From assembly GCF_008254045.1 (NCBI RefSeq), contig NZ_CP042425.1, forward strand, positions 372,001-436,000: a stretch of DNA of 64,000 bases, in the 5' to 3' direction. Below, piece after piece: positions 56,458-64,000 of the stretch (positions are counted from its first letter, which is position 1; every line of letters begins with the position of its first letter). Source of the stretch: Limnoglobus roseus (GTDB lineage Bacteria; Planctomycetota; Planctomycetia; Gemmatales; Gemmataceae). The notes below the pieces were generated by a model that saw only the letters and a program-made list of their open reading frames with translations, was not told where the DNA came from and did not search any database. The position numbers and the translations under genes are program-made.

Positions 56458-58565
56458 GGTGCACTCTTGGAAACGCTGACGACCCGCACGGCGGCGAGCT
56501 TGAACTCGGGCATCCGGCTGACGGGGTCGAGGAACCCGCCGATGAGCAGGTTGGCCCCCTCGCGGCCGCCCCAGTGGAACGGCGCGAACAGGGTGTCCGG
56601 CCGAATATCGGGCGTGACATCGACCCGGAACTCGGCCCGCCCGCGGCGACTTTCGAGCGTGACGAGGTTGCCGCCGGCGATACCGTGCCGGCGGGCGAGC
56701 GTCGGGTGGACTTGTAGCAGCGGGCCGGGCTTCGCCTTCGTGAGTTCGCCCACCTGCCGCGTCTGCACGCCGGAGTTGTAGTGCTCCTTGTAGCGGCCGG
56801 TGGTGAACAGGTACGGGAAGGCCGCGTCGGGCGTGTCGCCGGCGGGGCGGTGTTCGACGGGCAGGAACTTCGCCTTGCCGTCCGGGTGGAAGAAGCGATC
56901 GGCGAACAGCCGCGGCGTGCCGGGGTGGTCTTCGGCGGGGCACGGCCAGAAGACGCCCTCGTTGGCCTCGATCTTCTCGTAGGTGATGCCGCTGTAGTCG
57001 GCCGTGCCGCCGGCGGTCGCCCGGCGGAACTCGTCGAAGACTTCGCGGGCGGAGTTGAACGCGAACTTGTCGCCGCAACCGAGGCGGTCGGCGAGTTCGC
57101 GGAGGATGTCGAGGTCACCGCGCACGCCGGTCGGTGCGAGAGCCGTCTGCCGGCGGCGAATGACGCGGCCCTCGAAGTTCGTCATGGTGCCGTTCTCTTC
57201 GGCCCACTGGTAGACGGGCAGCACCACGTCCGCAATCTGCGAAGTCTCGTTCAGGAACGAGTCGGCCACCGCGAGGAAGTCGGTCGCCTTGAGGCGGGCG
57301 ACCGTGCGGTTCACGTCCGGCGAGGCGACGACGAGGTTCGACCCCATGACGAAGAGCGTGCGGATGGGCGAAAGCCCAGGGACGGCCGTCCCTGGGCTTT
57401 CGCCCAGAGCGTCGATCAACTCATACGCGCTCTTCCCCTTCCGGGGCAGGCTCTCGGCCGGCACGCCCCAGAACTTGGCCATCGCCTCGCGGTGGTCGGG
57501 GTTCTCGATGAGCCGATAACCCGGCAGTTGGTCGGCCTTCTGGCCGTGTTCGCGACCGCCCTGACCGTTGCCCTGACCGGTGAGCGTGCCGTAGCCGCTC
57601 TGCGGCTTGCCCGGTAGGCCGAGCGCGAGGGCGAGGTTCGTCCAGGCGTTGACCGTGTCCACGCCCTTGCTGTGCTGCTCCGCGCCGCGGCCGGTCAGGA
57701 ACATGCACGACTTCGCCGCCGACATCCACTTGATCGCCTGCCGCAACAGCGGTTCGCCGACGCCGGTAATCCGCTCTGTGCGGGCCGGGTGGTCGTTCAG
57801 TACCGTCGCCCGCACGGCGTCGAAGCCGTTCGTGCGCGTCGTGATGTACTCGCGGTTCAGCAGGTCGAGTTCGATCGCGAGGTACAGCAACCCGTTGGCG
57901 AGCGCCAGGTCGGTGCCGGGGGTCGTTTGCAGGTGCAGGTCGGCCGACCGGGCGGTGGACGTGCGGCGGGGGTCGATGACGATGACCCGACCGCCGTTGG
58001 CCTTCTGCTTCTGGAACCACTGCATGATCGGCGGCAGCGTGTCGGCACAGTTCGAGCCGATCAAGACGATCAGTTCCGCCTCGCCGATGTCGTTGACGGG
58101 GAACGGCATCCCGCGGTCCACGCCGAAGGCGCGGTTGTTCCCGCCGGCCGCCGACGACATGCAGTACCGGCCGTTGTAGTCGATGTTCGCCGTGCCGAGC
58201 GCCAGGCGGGCGAACTTGCCGAGGAGGTAGACCTTCTCGTTCGTCAGCGCCCCGGAGCCGAACATCGCGTTCGCGTCCGGGCCGTACTGTTCGCGTGTCC
58301 GGCGCATGGCGTCGGCGATGCGGTCGAGAGCTTCGTCCCAATCGGCGGGGCGGAAGTCGTCCTTGCGGCTGTCGCGGACGAGGGGCGTGGTGAGCCGCTG
58401 CGGGTGGCGGAGGAGTGCCCCGGCGGACCAGCCCTTGATGCAGAGTTGGCCGTTGTTGACGGGGAAGTGCGGGTCGCCGAGGATGGCCTCGGCGGCGTCG
58501 CTCATGCGGATGCCGCACTGGTAGGCGCAATACGGGCAGTGCGTGCGGAGCGCGAGTTCCACCAC
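56454..58565 (-). CDS. nasA: Assimilatory nitrate reductase catalytic subunit (molybdopterin, NasA/NarB type)
   Basis: This 703-residue enzyme reduces nitrate to nitrite in the cytoplasm. The [4Fe-4S] cluster site is CPYCAYQCGI with the fourth cysteine in LCIKGWS. Molybdopterin blocks include YNGRYCMSSAA, IGSNCADTLPP, VIDPRRTSTA and VVLPVYQWAEENGTMTNFEG. The C-terminal block starts LFTTGRYKEHYNSG. Start is GTG at 58563-58565. Residues about 387-400 (ESPGTAVPGLSP) are coded by a perfect palindrome and look like an insertion. MogA at 45.6 kb may supply the cofactor. Confidence 0.94.
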   Translation of the reverse strand: MVELALRTHCPYCAYQCGIRMSDAAEAILGDPHFPVNNGQLCIKGWSAGALLRHPQRLTTPLVRDSRKDDFRPADWDEALDRIADAMRRTREQYGPDANAMFGSGALTNEKVYLLGKFARLALGTANIDYNGRYCMSSAAGGNNRAFGVDRGMPFPVNDIGEAELIVLIGSNCADTLPPIMQWFQKQKANGGRVIVIDPRRTSTARSADLHLQTTPGTDLALANGLLYLAIELDLLNREYITTRTNGFDAVRATVLNDHPARTERITGVGEPLLRQAIKWMSAAKSCMFLTGRGAEQHSKGVDTVNAWTNLALALGLPGKPQSGYGTLTGQGNGQGGREHGQKADQLPGYRLIENPDHREAMAKFWGVPAESLPRKGKSAYELIDALGESPGTAVPGLSPIRTLFVMGSNLVVASPDVNRTVARLKATDFLAVADSFLNETSQIADVVLPVYQWAEENGTMTNFEGRVIRRRQTALAPTGVRGDLDILRELADRLGCGDKFAFNSAREVFDEFRRATAGGTADYSGITYEKIEANEGVFWPCPAEDHPGTPRLFADRFFHPDGKAKFLPVEHRPAGDTPDAAFPYLFTTGRYKEHYNSGVQTRQVGELTKAKPGPLLQVHPTLARRHGIAGGNLVTLESRRGRAEFRVDVTPDIRPDTLFAPFHWGGREGANLLIGGFLDPVSRMPEFKLAAVRVVSVSKSAP
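57365..57406. repeat. Perfect 42-bp palindrome inside the nitrate reductase gene
   Basis: Arms 57365-57385 and 57386-57406 are fully complementary with no loop. The palindrome is in frame and codes ESPGTAVPGLSP. Its base content and symmetry look like a palindromic repeat inserted into the gene without breaking it. Confidence 0.85.
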
Positions 58566-58577
58566 GCCTTGGCCCCC

Positions 58578-58898
58578 TTACGAAACGGTGACGTAAACCT
58601 GCCCGCCGACCACCTCGACGGGGTATGTCGTCAGGGCACAAACGCCGGGCTGATCGCACGCGCCGGTGTCGCTGTGAAACCGGAAGGCGTGGTACGGGCA
58701 GACCACCTGGTCGCCGGCGATCATGCCGTCGGCCAGCGGCCCGCCCTTGTGCGGACAAAAACCATCGACAGCGAACACTTTGCCGCCGCGGCTCTGGAAG
58801 ACAGCGATCGGCGTGTCGCCGACCTTGAACGCCCGGCCGAGGCCGAGCGGCAAGTCGTCGAGCGTACAGAGCGGGATGCGGGTGAGAGTCGCGGGCAT
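58578..58898 (-). CDS. nirD: Nitrite reductase small subunit (NirD, Rieske type)
   Basis: This 106-residue protein has the Rieske [2Fe-2S] motifs CPHKGGPLADG (CxH) and CPYHAFRF (CxxH), preceded by VFQSRGGKVFAVDGF. It starts at the ATG 58896-58898 with a good GGAACC-type leader; the longer frame is not similar to the family. It lies 14 bases after nirB and 12 bases before the nitrate reductase. Confidence 0.93.
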   Translation of the reverse strand: MPATLTRIPLCTLDDLPLGLGRAFKVGDTPIAVFQSRGGKVFAVDGFCPHKGGPLADGMIAGDQVVCPYHAFRFHSDTGACDQPGVCALTTYPVEVVGGQVYVTVS

Positions 58899-58912
58899 GG
58901 GAGAGGTTCCTG

Positions 58913-61372
58913 TTAAACCATCGGGAGGGGAACAGTCTTCACGTCCTCGAACTGGCCGGCGAACGCGGGCTTGTCGCGCTCCAGCCACGGGTCGACGTAG
59001 GCGGCGGCCGTCTTCTCCACCTCGGCGTCCAGGCTGTCGCCGAGGCCGAGGGAATCGTTCACGATGATGTCCCGCAACTTCTCAATGCCGATGCGGGGGA
59101 CGAAGTCGTAGGTCCGCTCGATCCACTTGGCGTTGTCGCGGTAGTAAATGAGGAACCGGCCGATCACGCGGATCGCCTCGTCCCGGGTCTTCACCCTGCA
59201 GAGCACGTCGGTCCGGCGGACGTGCGCCCCGGCCGCCCCGCCGACGAGAACTTCCCACTCGCCGCCTTCAGTCGCCACAACGCCGACATCTTTGACGGTG
59301 CTCTCGGCACAGTTCCGTGGGCAACCGCTGACGCCGAGCTTCACCTTCGCGGGAAACTCGAACCCCTGGTACTTCTTTTCCAAGGCGATGCCGAGGGCGG
59401 TGCTGTCGTTGGTGCCGTACCGGCAGAAATCGGTGCCGACGCACGTCTTCACGGTGCGGAGGGCCTTCGTGTAGGCGTAGCCGCTGGGCATCCCCAGGTC
59501 GGCCCACACCTTCGGCAGATCGTCCTTCTTGATGCCGAGGAGGTCGATCCGCTGGCCACCCGTCACCTTGACCATCCGCACGTTGTATTTCTTGGCGACC
59601 TCGCCGATCTTGATGAGGTCGTCGGCCGACGTGACGCCGCCGTACATCCGCGGGATGACGCTGAACGTGCCGTCGTTCTGAATGTTGGCATGAACACGGT
59701 CGTTGATGTACCGGGCGTCCCGCTCGTCGACGTACTCCGTGCCCCAGATGCTCTTGAGCATCGACGCGAGGCCGTTCTTGCTCCGCTCATCCTCGCCGGT
59801 GCCGAGTTCCCGCAGCACGGCCGACACGCTCTTCAGGCCGCGCGTCTTGACCTCGGACACGAGCGTCGGCTTGTCGAGTGGCACGGCCGCGACGTACCAG
59901 CTCTCGCTCGGGTCGGCCTTCACCTCGCCGTTGACGGCTTCAATCAGGCTCTTGACCATCTTCTTGCAACTGCCGCAGCCGGTGCCGGCCCGCGTCGCCT
60001 TCCCGACGGCCTGCACGGTCGTCTTGCCGGCCTTGATCGCCTGCACGATGGTGCCCTTGCACACGCCGTTGCAGTCGCAGATCTGCTTCGAATCCGGCAT
60101 GTCCGCGAGGCTGAACTCCGAGCCTTGCGTCTTCGTGCCGGTGCCGAAGAACAGTTCCAGCCGCCGCGTCGGGACGGGCTTGTCCTGCATGAAGTATTCG
60201 ACGAGTTGGTCGGCCGGTTCCAGGTCGCCGAGCATACAGGCCGCGGACAGTTTGCCGTCGCGGAGGATCGCCTTCCAGTACACCTGGCGGCCGGGTTCAG
60301 CGAACGTCACGACCTCGTCGGTCGGCTTCAGGTCGGCGATGCGGCCCATGCTGGCGAGTTCGACGCCCATCACCTTCAGCTTCGTCGCGAGCTTCGAGCC
60401 GAGGTAGCGGGCGTCCGGGTTCGTGCCGGTCAGCCGTCCGGCGAGGGCCTTCGTCTGCTCCCAGAGCGGGGCGACCAAGCCGTACACCATGCCGCGGTGT
60501 TGCACGCACTCGCCGACGCCGAAGATGCTCGGATCGCTGGTCTGCAAGGTGTCATCGACCAGGATCGCCCGGTCGCACGCCAGGCCAAATTCCTGGGCGA
60601 GTTCCTTGTTCGGCCGGATGCCGGCCGAGATCACGACCATGTCGGCGGGGATCTCGGTGCCGTCGCCGAACTTCACGCCGGTGACGCGCGTGTGGCCGAG
60701 CAGTTCCTTCGTACTCGTCGAGACGAGCGGCTTGATGCCCATCGTTTCGATCGTCTGCTGAAGGACTTTGCCGCCGGCCTCGTCGAGTTGCACGCTCATT
60801 AGCCACGGGGCCATCTCGACGACCGTGACCGAGACGTTGTGCGTCATCAGGCCCTTCGCCGCTTCCAGGCCGAGCAGCCCGCCGCCGATGACGACGGCGT
60901 TCTTGCACCCCTTCGCGTACTCGGCGATGTTGCGGCAGTCGTCGATGGTGCGGAAGACGAACACGCCGTGCAGCGTCGTCCCCGGGATCGGCGGCACGAA
61001 CGGCCGGCTGCCGGTCGCGAAGATGAGGATATCGTAGCTCTCCTCGATCCCCTCCGCGTAGACGACCTGCTGCTCGCGGTCGATCTTGGTGACCCGCTTG
61101 CCGGCGTGGAGGGTGACGTGGTTGTCGTCGTACCACGCGAGCGGGTTGAGGAAGATTTCCTGCGCGTCCTGGCTGCCGTTGAGGACGTTCGAGAGCAGAA
61201 TGCGGTTGTAGTTACCGTAGGGCTCGTCGCCGAACATCACGATATCGAAGTCGTGGTTCGGGTCGGCGGCGATGATGTCCTCGGCCATGCGGGCGCCGGC
61301 CATGCCGTTGCCGATGATGACGAGCTTCCGCCGGGTGACCGGCGAGTCCGCGATGGTGTTCAGTTGGATCAC
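58913..61372 (-). CDS. nirB: Nitrite reductase [NAD(P)H] large subunit
   Basis: This 819-residue enzyme reduces nitrite to ammonium with six electrons. In order: FAD loop (VIIGNGMAGARMAEDII), NAD loop (VVIGGGLLGLEAAKGL), BFD-like [2Fe-2S] (ICDCNGVCKG ... GTGCGSCKKM, about 430-475), and the sirohaem domain with TCVGTDFC (near 644) and SGCPRNCAES (near 682). It starts at GTG 61370-61372, overlapping the stop of the ATPase gene (GTGA), so it is coupled to nitrate uptake. Confidence 0.97.
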   Translation of the reverse strand: MIQLNTIADSPVTRRKLVIIGNGMAGARMAEDIIAADPNHDFDIVMFGDEPYGNYNRILLSNVLNGSQDAQEIFLNPLAWYDDNHVTLHAGKRVTKIDREQQVVYAEGIEESYDILIFATGSRPFVPPIPGTTLHGVFVFRTIDDCRNIAEYAKGCKNAVVIGGGLLGLEAAKGLMTHNVSVTVVEMAPWLMSVQLDEAGGKVLQQTIETMGIKPLVSTSTKELLGHTRVTGVKFGDGTEIPADMVVISAGIRPNKELAQEFGLACDRAILVDDTLQTSDPSIFGVGECVQHRGMVYGLVAPLWEQTKALAGRLTGTNPDARYLGSKLATKLKVMGVELASMGRIADLKPTDEVVTFAEPGRQVYWKAILRDGKLSAACMLGDLEPADQLVEYFMQDKPVPTRRLELFFGTGTKTQGSEFSLADMPDSKQICDCNGVCKGTIVQAIKAGKTTVQAVGKATRAGTGCGSCKKMVKSLIEAVNGEVKADPSESWYVAAVPLDKPTLVSEVKTRGLKSVSAVLRELGTGEDERSKNGLASMLKSIWGTEYVDERDARYINDRVHANIQNDGTFSVIPRMYGGVTSADDLIKIGEVAKKYNVRMVKVTGGQRIDLLGIKKDDLPKVWADLGMPSGYAYTKALRTVKTCVGTDFCRYGTNDSTALGIALEKKYQGFEFPAKVKLGVSGCPRNCAESTVKDVGVVATEGGEWEVLVGGAAGAHVRRTDVLCRVKTRDEAIRVIGRFLIYYRDNAKWIERTYDFVPRIGIEKLRDIIVNDSLGLGDSLDAEVEKTAAAYVDPWLERDKPAFAGQFEDVKTVPLPMV

Positions 61373-62247
61373 GAGAGGTTCCCGCTGAGAGGGGCGGTCA
61401 CGAGCTTGGGAGAAGCCGGAGTGGCCGCCGTGGGTTCGGGTTCGGGTTTCGGGGCGTGGTCGTGGTGCAGTTCTTCGAGGAAGCCGACGAGTCGCTCGCG
61501 GAGGGCGTAGAACTCGTTGCTTTCGAGCAGTTCGCCCCGGCTCCGCGGCCGGGCGAACGGGACGGGCACGATGTCGCCGATCTTCGCCCGCGGGCCGTTG
61601 GTCATCATGACGACGCGGTCGGCCATGAAGATCGCCTCGTCGATGTCGTGCGTGACCATGACGGCCGTCATCCGCTCCTGCGTCCAGATGTCGAGCAACA
61701 CCTGCTGCAACTCGATCCGCGTCAGCGAATCGAGCATCCCGAACGGCTCGTCGAGGAGCAACAGCTTCGGTTGCAGGGCGAAGGCGCGGGCGATGCCGAC
61801 CCGCTGCCGCATGCCCTGCGACAGTTCGGCCGGCTTCTTGTGGACCGCGTCCTGCAAGCCGACGAGCGACAGGTACTTCATCGCGTGGTCGCGGCGTTCG
61901 GCCTTCTTCCAGTCGGGCTTGCCTTGATCGACGGACAGCATGACGTTCTCGAAGGCGGTCAGCCACGGCAGCAGGCACGGCGACTGGAACACGATGCCGC
62001 GGTCGAGGCCGGGGCCGGTCAGCGTGTTGCCGCCGAGCGTGATGACGCCCTCGGTCTGCGTGCTCAGCCCGGCGAGGATCATCAGCACCGTGGACTTGCC
62101 GCACCCGGAGTGGCCGATGAGGGTGATGAACTCGCCCTCGTCGACGTGCAGGTCGAAACCGTCCACGATCACGAGCCGGTCGCCCTTTCCGGTGGCCGGC
62201 GGATACGACTTGATGAGGCCGTTGATGCTCAGGTAATTCGAGGTCAC
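61369..62247 (-). CDS. nrtD: Nitrate ABC transporter ATP-binding protein (NrtD-like)
   Basis: This 292-residue ATPase has Walker A (GHSGCGKST), signature (LSQGMRQRVGIARAF), Walker B (LLLDEPFGMLDS) and VTHDIDEAIFMADRV. The block LDRGIVFQSPCLLPWLTAFE fits the nitrate/bicarbonate/cyanate group. A tail of about 35 residues rich in P and E follows. It overlaps nirB downstream (GTGA) and the other ATPase upstream (ATGA). Confidence 0.92.
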   Translation of the reverse strand: MTSNYLSINGLIKSYPPATGKGDRLVIVDGFDLHVDEGEFITLIGHSGCGKSTVLMILAGLSTQTEGVITLGGNTLTGPGLDRGIVFQSPCLLPWLTAFENVMLSVDQGKPDWKKAERRDHAMKYLSLVGLQDAVHKKPAELSQGMRQRVGIARAFALQPKLLLLDEPFGMLDSLTRIELQQVLLDIWTQERMTAVMVTHDIDEAIFMADRVVMMTNGPRAKIGDIVPVPFARPRSRGELLESNEFYALRERLVGFLEELHHDHAPKPEPEPTAATPASPKLVTAPLSGNLS

Positions 62248-63092
62248 GCACTCACCCCCACCGGGGTGCCGCCGAACGACGGCACCTTCGCCGGCACTTT
62301 GACCGGGTTCCGCTTGTCCGCGGCGCTGCCGAGGAGGAAGTCGTTCACGTCCTTCCGCAGCTTCTTGAACCGCGAGTCGTGGTTGATTTCCTTGCGGTCC
62401 CGCGGCCGTTCGATGTCCACAGTAAAGGACGGCCCGAGCGTCGCCCGCGGGCCGGCCGTCAGCGGGATGATGCGGTCAGCCACCAGGATCGCCTCGTCCA
62501 CGTCGTTCGTAATCATCAAGATCGTGCGGTCGTCCTGCGATCGAATCTTCATCAGCTCGTCTTGCAGCGTCCCCCGGGTCAGGGCGTCGAGTGCCCCGAA
62601 CGGTTCGTCGAGGAGCAGAATCCGCGGCTCGCACGCCAGGGCGCGGGCCACGCACACCCGCTGCCGCATGCCGCCGGACAACTGCGACGGCTTGCGGTCC
62701 ATCGCGTGGCCGAGGCTGACCATCTTCAGGTAGTTCTCGGTGTGCTCCCGCCGCCACTTGTTGTCCCACTGCGGGAACACTTGGTCGACAGCCAACTTCA
62801 CGTTCTCGAAGGCCGTCATCCACGGCAACAGCGAGTAGTTCTGGAACACGAGCATCCGGTCGGGGCCGGGCCCGGTGATCGTCTCGCCTTCGAGTTGCAC
62901 GGTGCCGCTGTCGGGCGTGGCCAGTCCGGCGACCATGTTCATGAGCGTCGTCTTGCCGGCTCCCGAGAAGCCGACGACGGCCACGAACTCGCCGCGTTCC
63001 ATCGACAGCCAGGCGTCGTGCAGGACTTCGGTTCGGCCGCCGCTCGCGGAGCGGAAACCCTTCGACACGCCGTTCAGGTTGAGGTAACTCAT
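62244..63092 (-). CDS. nrtC: Nitrate ABC transporter ATP-binding protein (NrtC ATPase-like)
   Basis: This 282-residue ATPase has Walker A (GFSGAGKTT), signature (LSGGMRQRVCVARAL), Walker B (LLLDEPFGALDA) and ITNDVDEAILVADRI, with asparagine in place of the switch histidine. Cyanobacterial NrtC carries an extra C-terminal binding domain; here only the ATPase remains. It is likely to pair with NrtD in a heterodimer. The permease gene ends 25 bases upstream. Confidence 0.88.
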   Translation of the reverse strand: MSYLNLNGVSKGFRSASGGRTEVLHDAWLSMERGEFVAVVGFSGAGKTTLMNMVAGLATPDSGTVQLEGETITGPGPDRMLVFQNYSLLPWMTAFENVKLAVDQVFPQWDNKWRREHTENYLKMVSLGHAMDRKPSQLSGGMRQRVCVARALACEPRILLLDEPFGALDALTRGTLQDELMKIRSQDDRTILMITNDVDEAILVADRIIPLTAGPRATLGPSFTVDIERPRDRKEINHDSRFKKLRKDVNDFLLGSAADKRNPVKVPAKVPSFGGTPVGVSA

Positions 63093-63117
63093 GGGATGAA
63101 TCCGCCGCTAGGGGAGG

Positions 63118-63906
63118 TTAGATCGTCTTGAACCGTCGTTCGACCACGTTCATGATGCGGTCGAGGATGAACCCGACGACGCCGATGATGATGATGCAGA
63201 AGATGATCGGGGCGTAGTGCCCGGCCAGATACTCTTGATTGAGGAACGAGCCGATACCGGGGTTGCCGGTGAGCATTTCGGCAGCCACGATGACCAGCCA
63301 CGCGATTCCGAGGCTGAGGCGGAAGCCGGTGAACATGTACGGCAGCACGGCCGGCAGCATCACCTTCCACAGCGTTTGGAAGGCGGACAGTTTCAGCACC
63401 TTTGCGACGTTCAGGTAGTCCTGCGGGATGGCCCGCACGCCGACGGCCGTGTTCAGCACGGTCGGCCACATCGCACAGACGGTGATCGTGAACAGGGCGG
63501 CGTACTCCAGCGCGTCCTGCTTGAACGTGGTGAACAAGGCCGCGCCGAGCGGGAACCACGCGAGCGGCGACACCGGCCGCAGGATTTGGAAGAGCAGGTC
63601 GAAGCACTTGAAGAACCACGGCGACATGCCGAGGAGGAACCCCGTCGGCACACCGATGAGGACGGCCAGGAAGAAGCCCTTCGCCACGCGGACGAGCGAG
63701 TACCGGGTGAAGTTGAGTACGCCCTGGTCGAGTTCGGAACGCTTGGCGAACGGCTCCAACACGTACACCTTGCACTCTTCCCACGTCGCCAACGGCGTCG
63801 GTACCTTCGGCGTGATGGTCTTGCTGAGGCCGTACCAGACGAGCATGGCGCAGGCGATGCCGACCATCGGCAGAACCAGCCAGTCGAACGGAAAGAGCTT
63901 CTTCAT
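63118..63906 (-). CDS. nrtB: Nitrate ABC transporter permease
   Basis: This 262-residue inner-membrane protein has about six membrane segments, including an N-terminal WLVLPMVGIACAMLVWYG. The permease coupling loop lies in LNVAKVLKLSAFQTLWKVML, followed by PAVLPYMFTGFRLSLGIAW and GNPGIGSFLNQEY. It matches NrtB/CmpB/SsuC permeases; the operon with nirB and nasA points to nitrate. It lies between the nrtA end and the ATPase pair. Confidence 0.93.
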   Translation of the reverse strand: MKKLFPFDWLVLPMVGIACAMLVWYGLSKTITPKVPTPLATWEECKVYVLEPFAKRSELDQGVLNFTRYSLVRVAKGFFLAVLIGVPTGFLLGMSPWFFKCFDLLFQILRPVSPLAWFPLGAALFTTFKQDALEYAALFTITVCAMWPTVLNTAVGVRAIPQDYLNVAKVLKLSAFQTLWKVMLPAVLPYMFTGFRLSLGIAWLVIVAAEMLTGNPGIGSFLNQEYLAGHYAPIIFCIIIIGVVGFILDRIMNVVERRFKTI

Positions 63907-63952
63907 CGCGGGTCACTCGGGGATGTCGCGGGGATGGTTCCGGTCGGGCTTC

Positions 63953-64000
63953 TCAGCCCTTCATGGCGTGAACGGCGAAGCTCTTGGCGTACTTCTCGCA
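63953..64000 (-). CDS. nrtA: C-terminal end of nitrate-binding protein (NrtA-like), cut by the window
   Basis: The last 15 codons (CEKYAKSFAVHAMKG then stop) of a minus-strand gene that enters from beyond the window. Position just upstream of nrtB and the ending AKSFAVHAMKG fit the NrtA/CmpA binding protein; the short length limits certainty. Confidence 0.6.
   Translation of the reverse strand, partial: CEKYAKSFAVHAMKG

Overview
The window is GC-rich and gene-dense, and it looks like a chromosomal segment of a planctomycete close to Gemmata (Gemmataceae). The evidence is the gene families. There is a serine/threonine kinase fused to WD40 repeats, a DUF1592-type cytochrome with its DUF1552 partner, a DUF1501 protein, a DUF1559 prepilin-like protein, a HAF-repeat protein with a PEP-CTERM-like tail, a GH3-like synthetase, a MTEAEW-type Gemmata paralogue, and several large secreted repeat proteins. 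No tRNA, rRNA or CRISPR array was seen. Family assignments come from recognised motifs, not from database searches.

Left part (1-6.8 kb). A kinase/WD40 gene enters from outside the window. It is broken by a 900-bp IS5-type insertion sequence flanked by a TA duplication, and again by an in-frame TGA. A PIN-toxin/antitoxin pair follows, then an open-ended helical protein gene, dus, and the Gemmata paralogue.

6.8-20 kb. This holds a 1,628-residue membrane-anchored protein with three copies of a propeller-plus-Ig-like module, the DUF1592/DUF1552 pair, a DUF1080-like secreted protein, DUF1501, a MoxR ATPase, and the HAF-repeat protein, whose leader contains a terminator-like hairpin.

20-41 kb. 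Mostly housekeeping and lipid genes: a hydrolase with a PmtA-like methyltransferase, cyanase, GH3, a secreted protease with a receiver-like protein, an FGGY kinase, FabH, a DUF1559 protein, uvrB and pyrF. A GspE/MshE N-terminal domain fused to an SPFH/vault-shoulder-like body with a long coiled coil (32.3-34.1 kb) is the most unusual protein here.

41-55 kb. NDH-2, a GT87-type mannosyltransferase, an iron-dependent alcohol dehydrogenase and MogA are followed by a translationally coupled set: a solute-binding/permease fusion, its ATPase and a MqnD-like protein. An acyl-ACP desaturase, two zinc-ribbon membrane proteins and a coupled acyltransferase/glycosyltransferase/SDR set come next.

55-64 kb (minus strand). 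This is a nitrate-assimilation operon reading nrtA (3' end only), nrtB, two ATPases, nirB, nirD, a nasA-type nitrate reductase and a NasB-like electron-transfer flavoprotein. It takes up nitrate, reduces it to nitrite, and reduces nitrite to ammonium. A perfect 42-bp palindrome lies in frame inside the nitrate reductase gene. Palindromic intergenic repeats occur at many gene ends.
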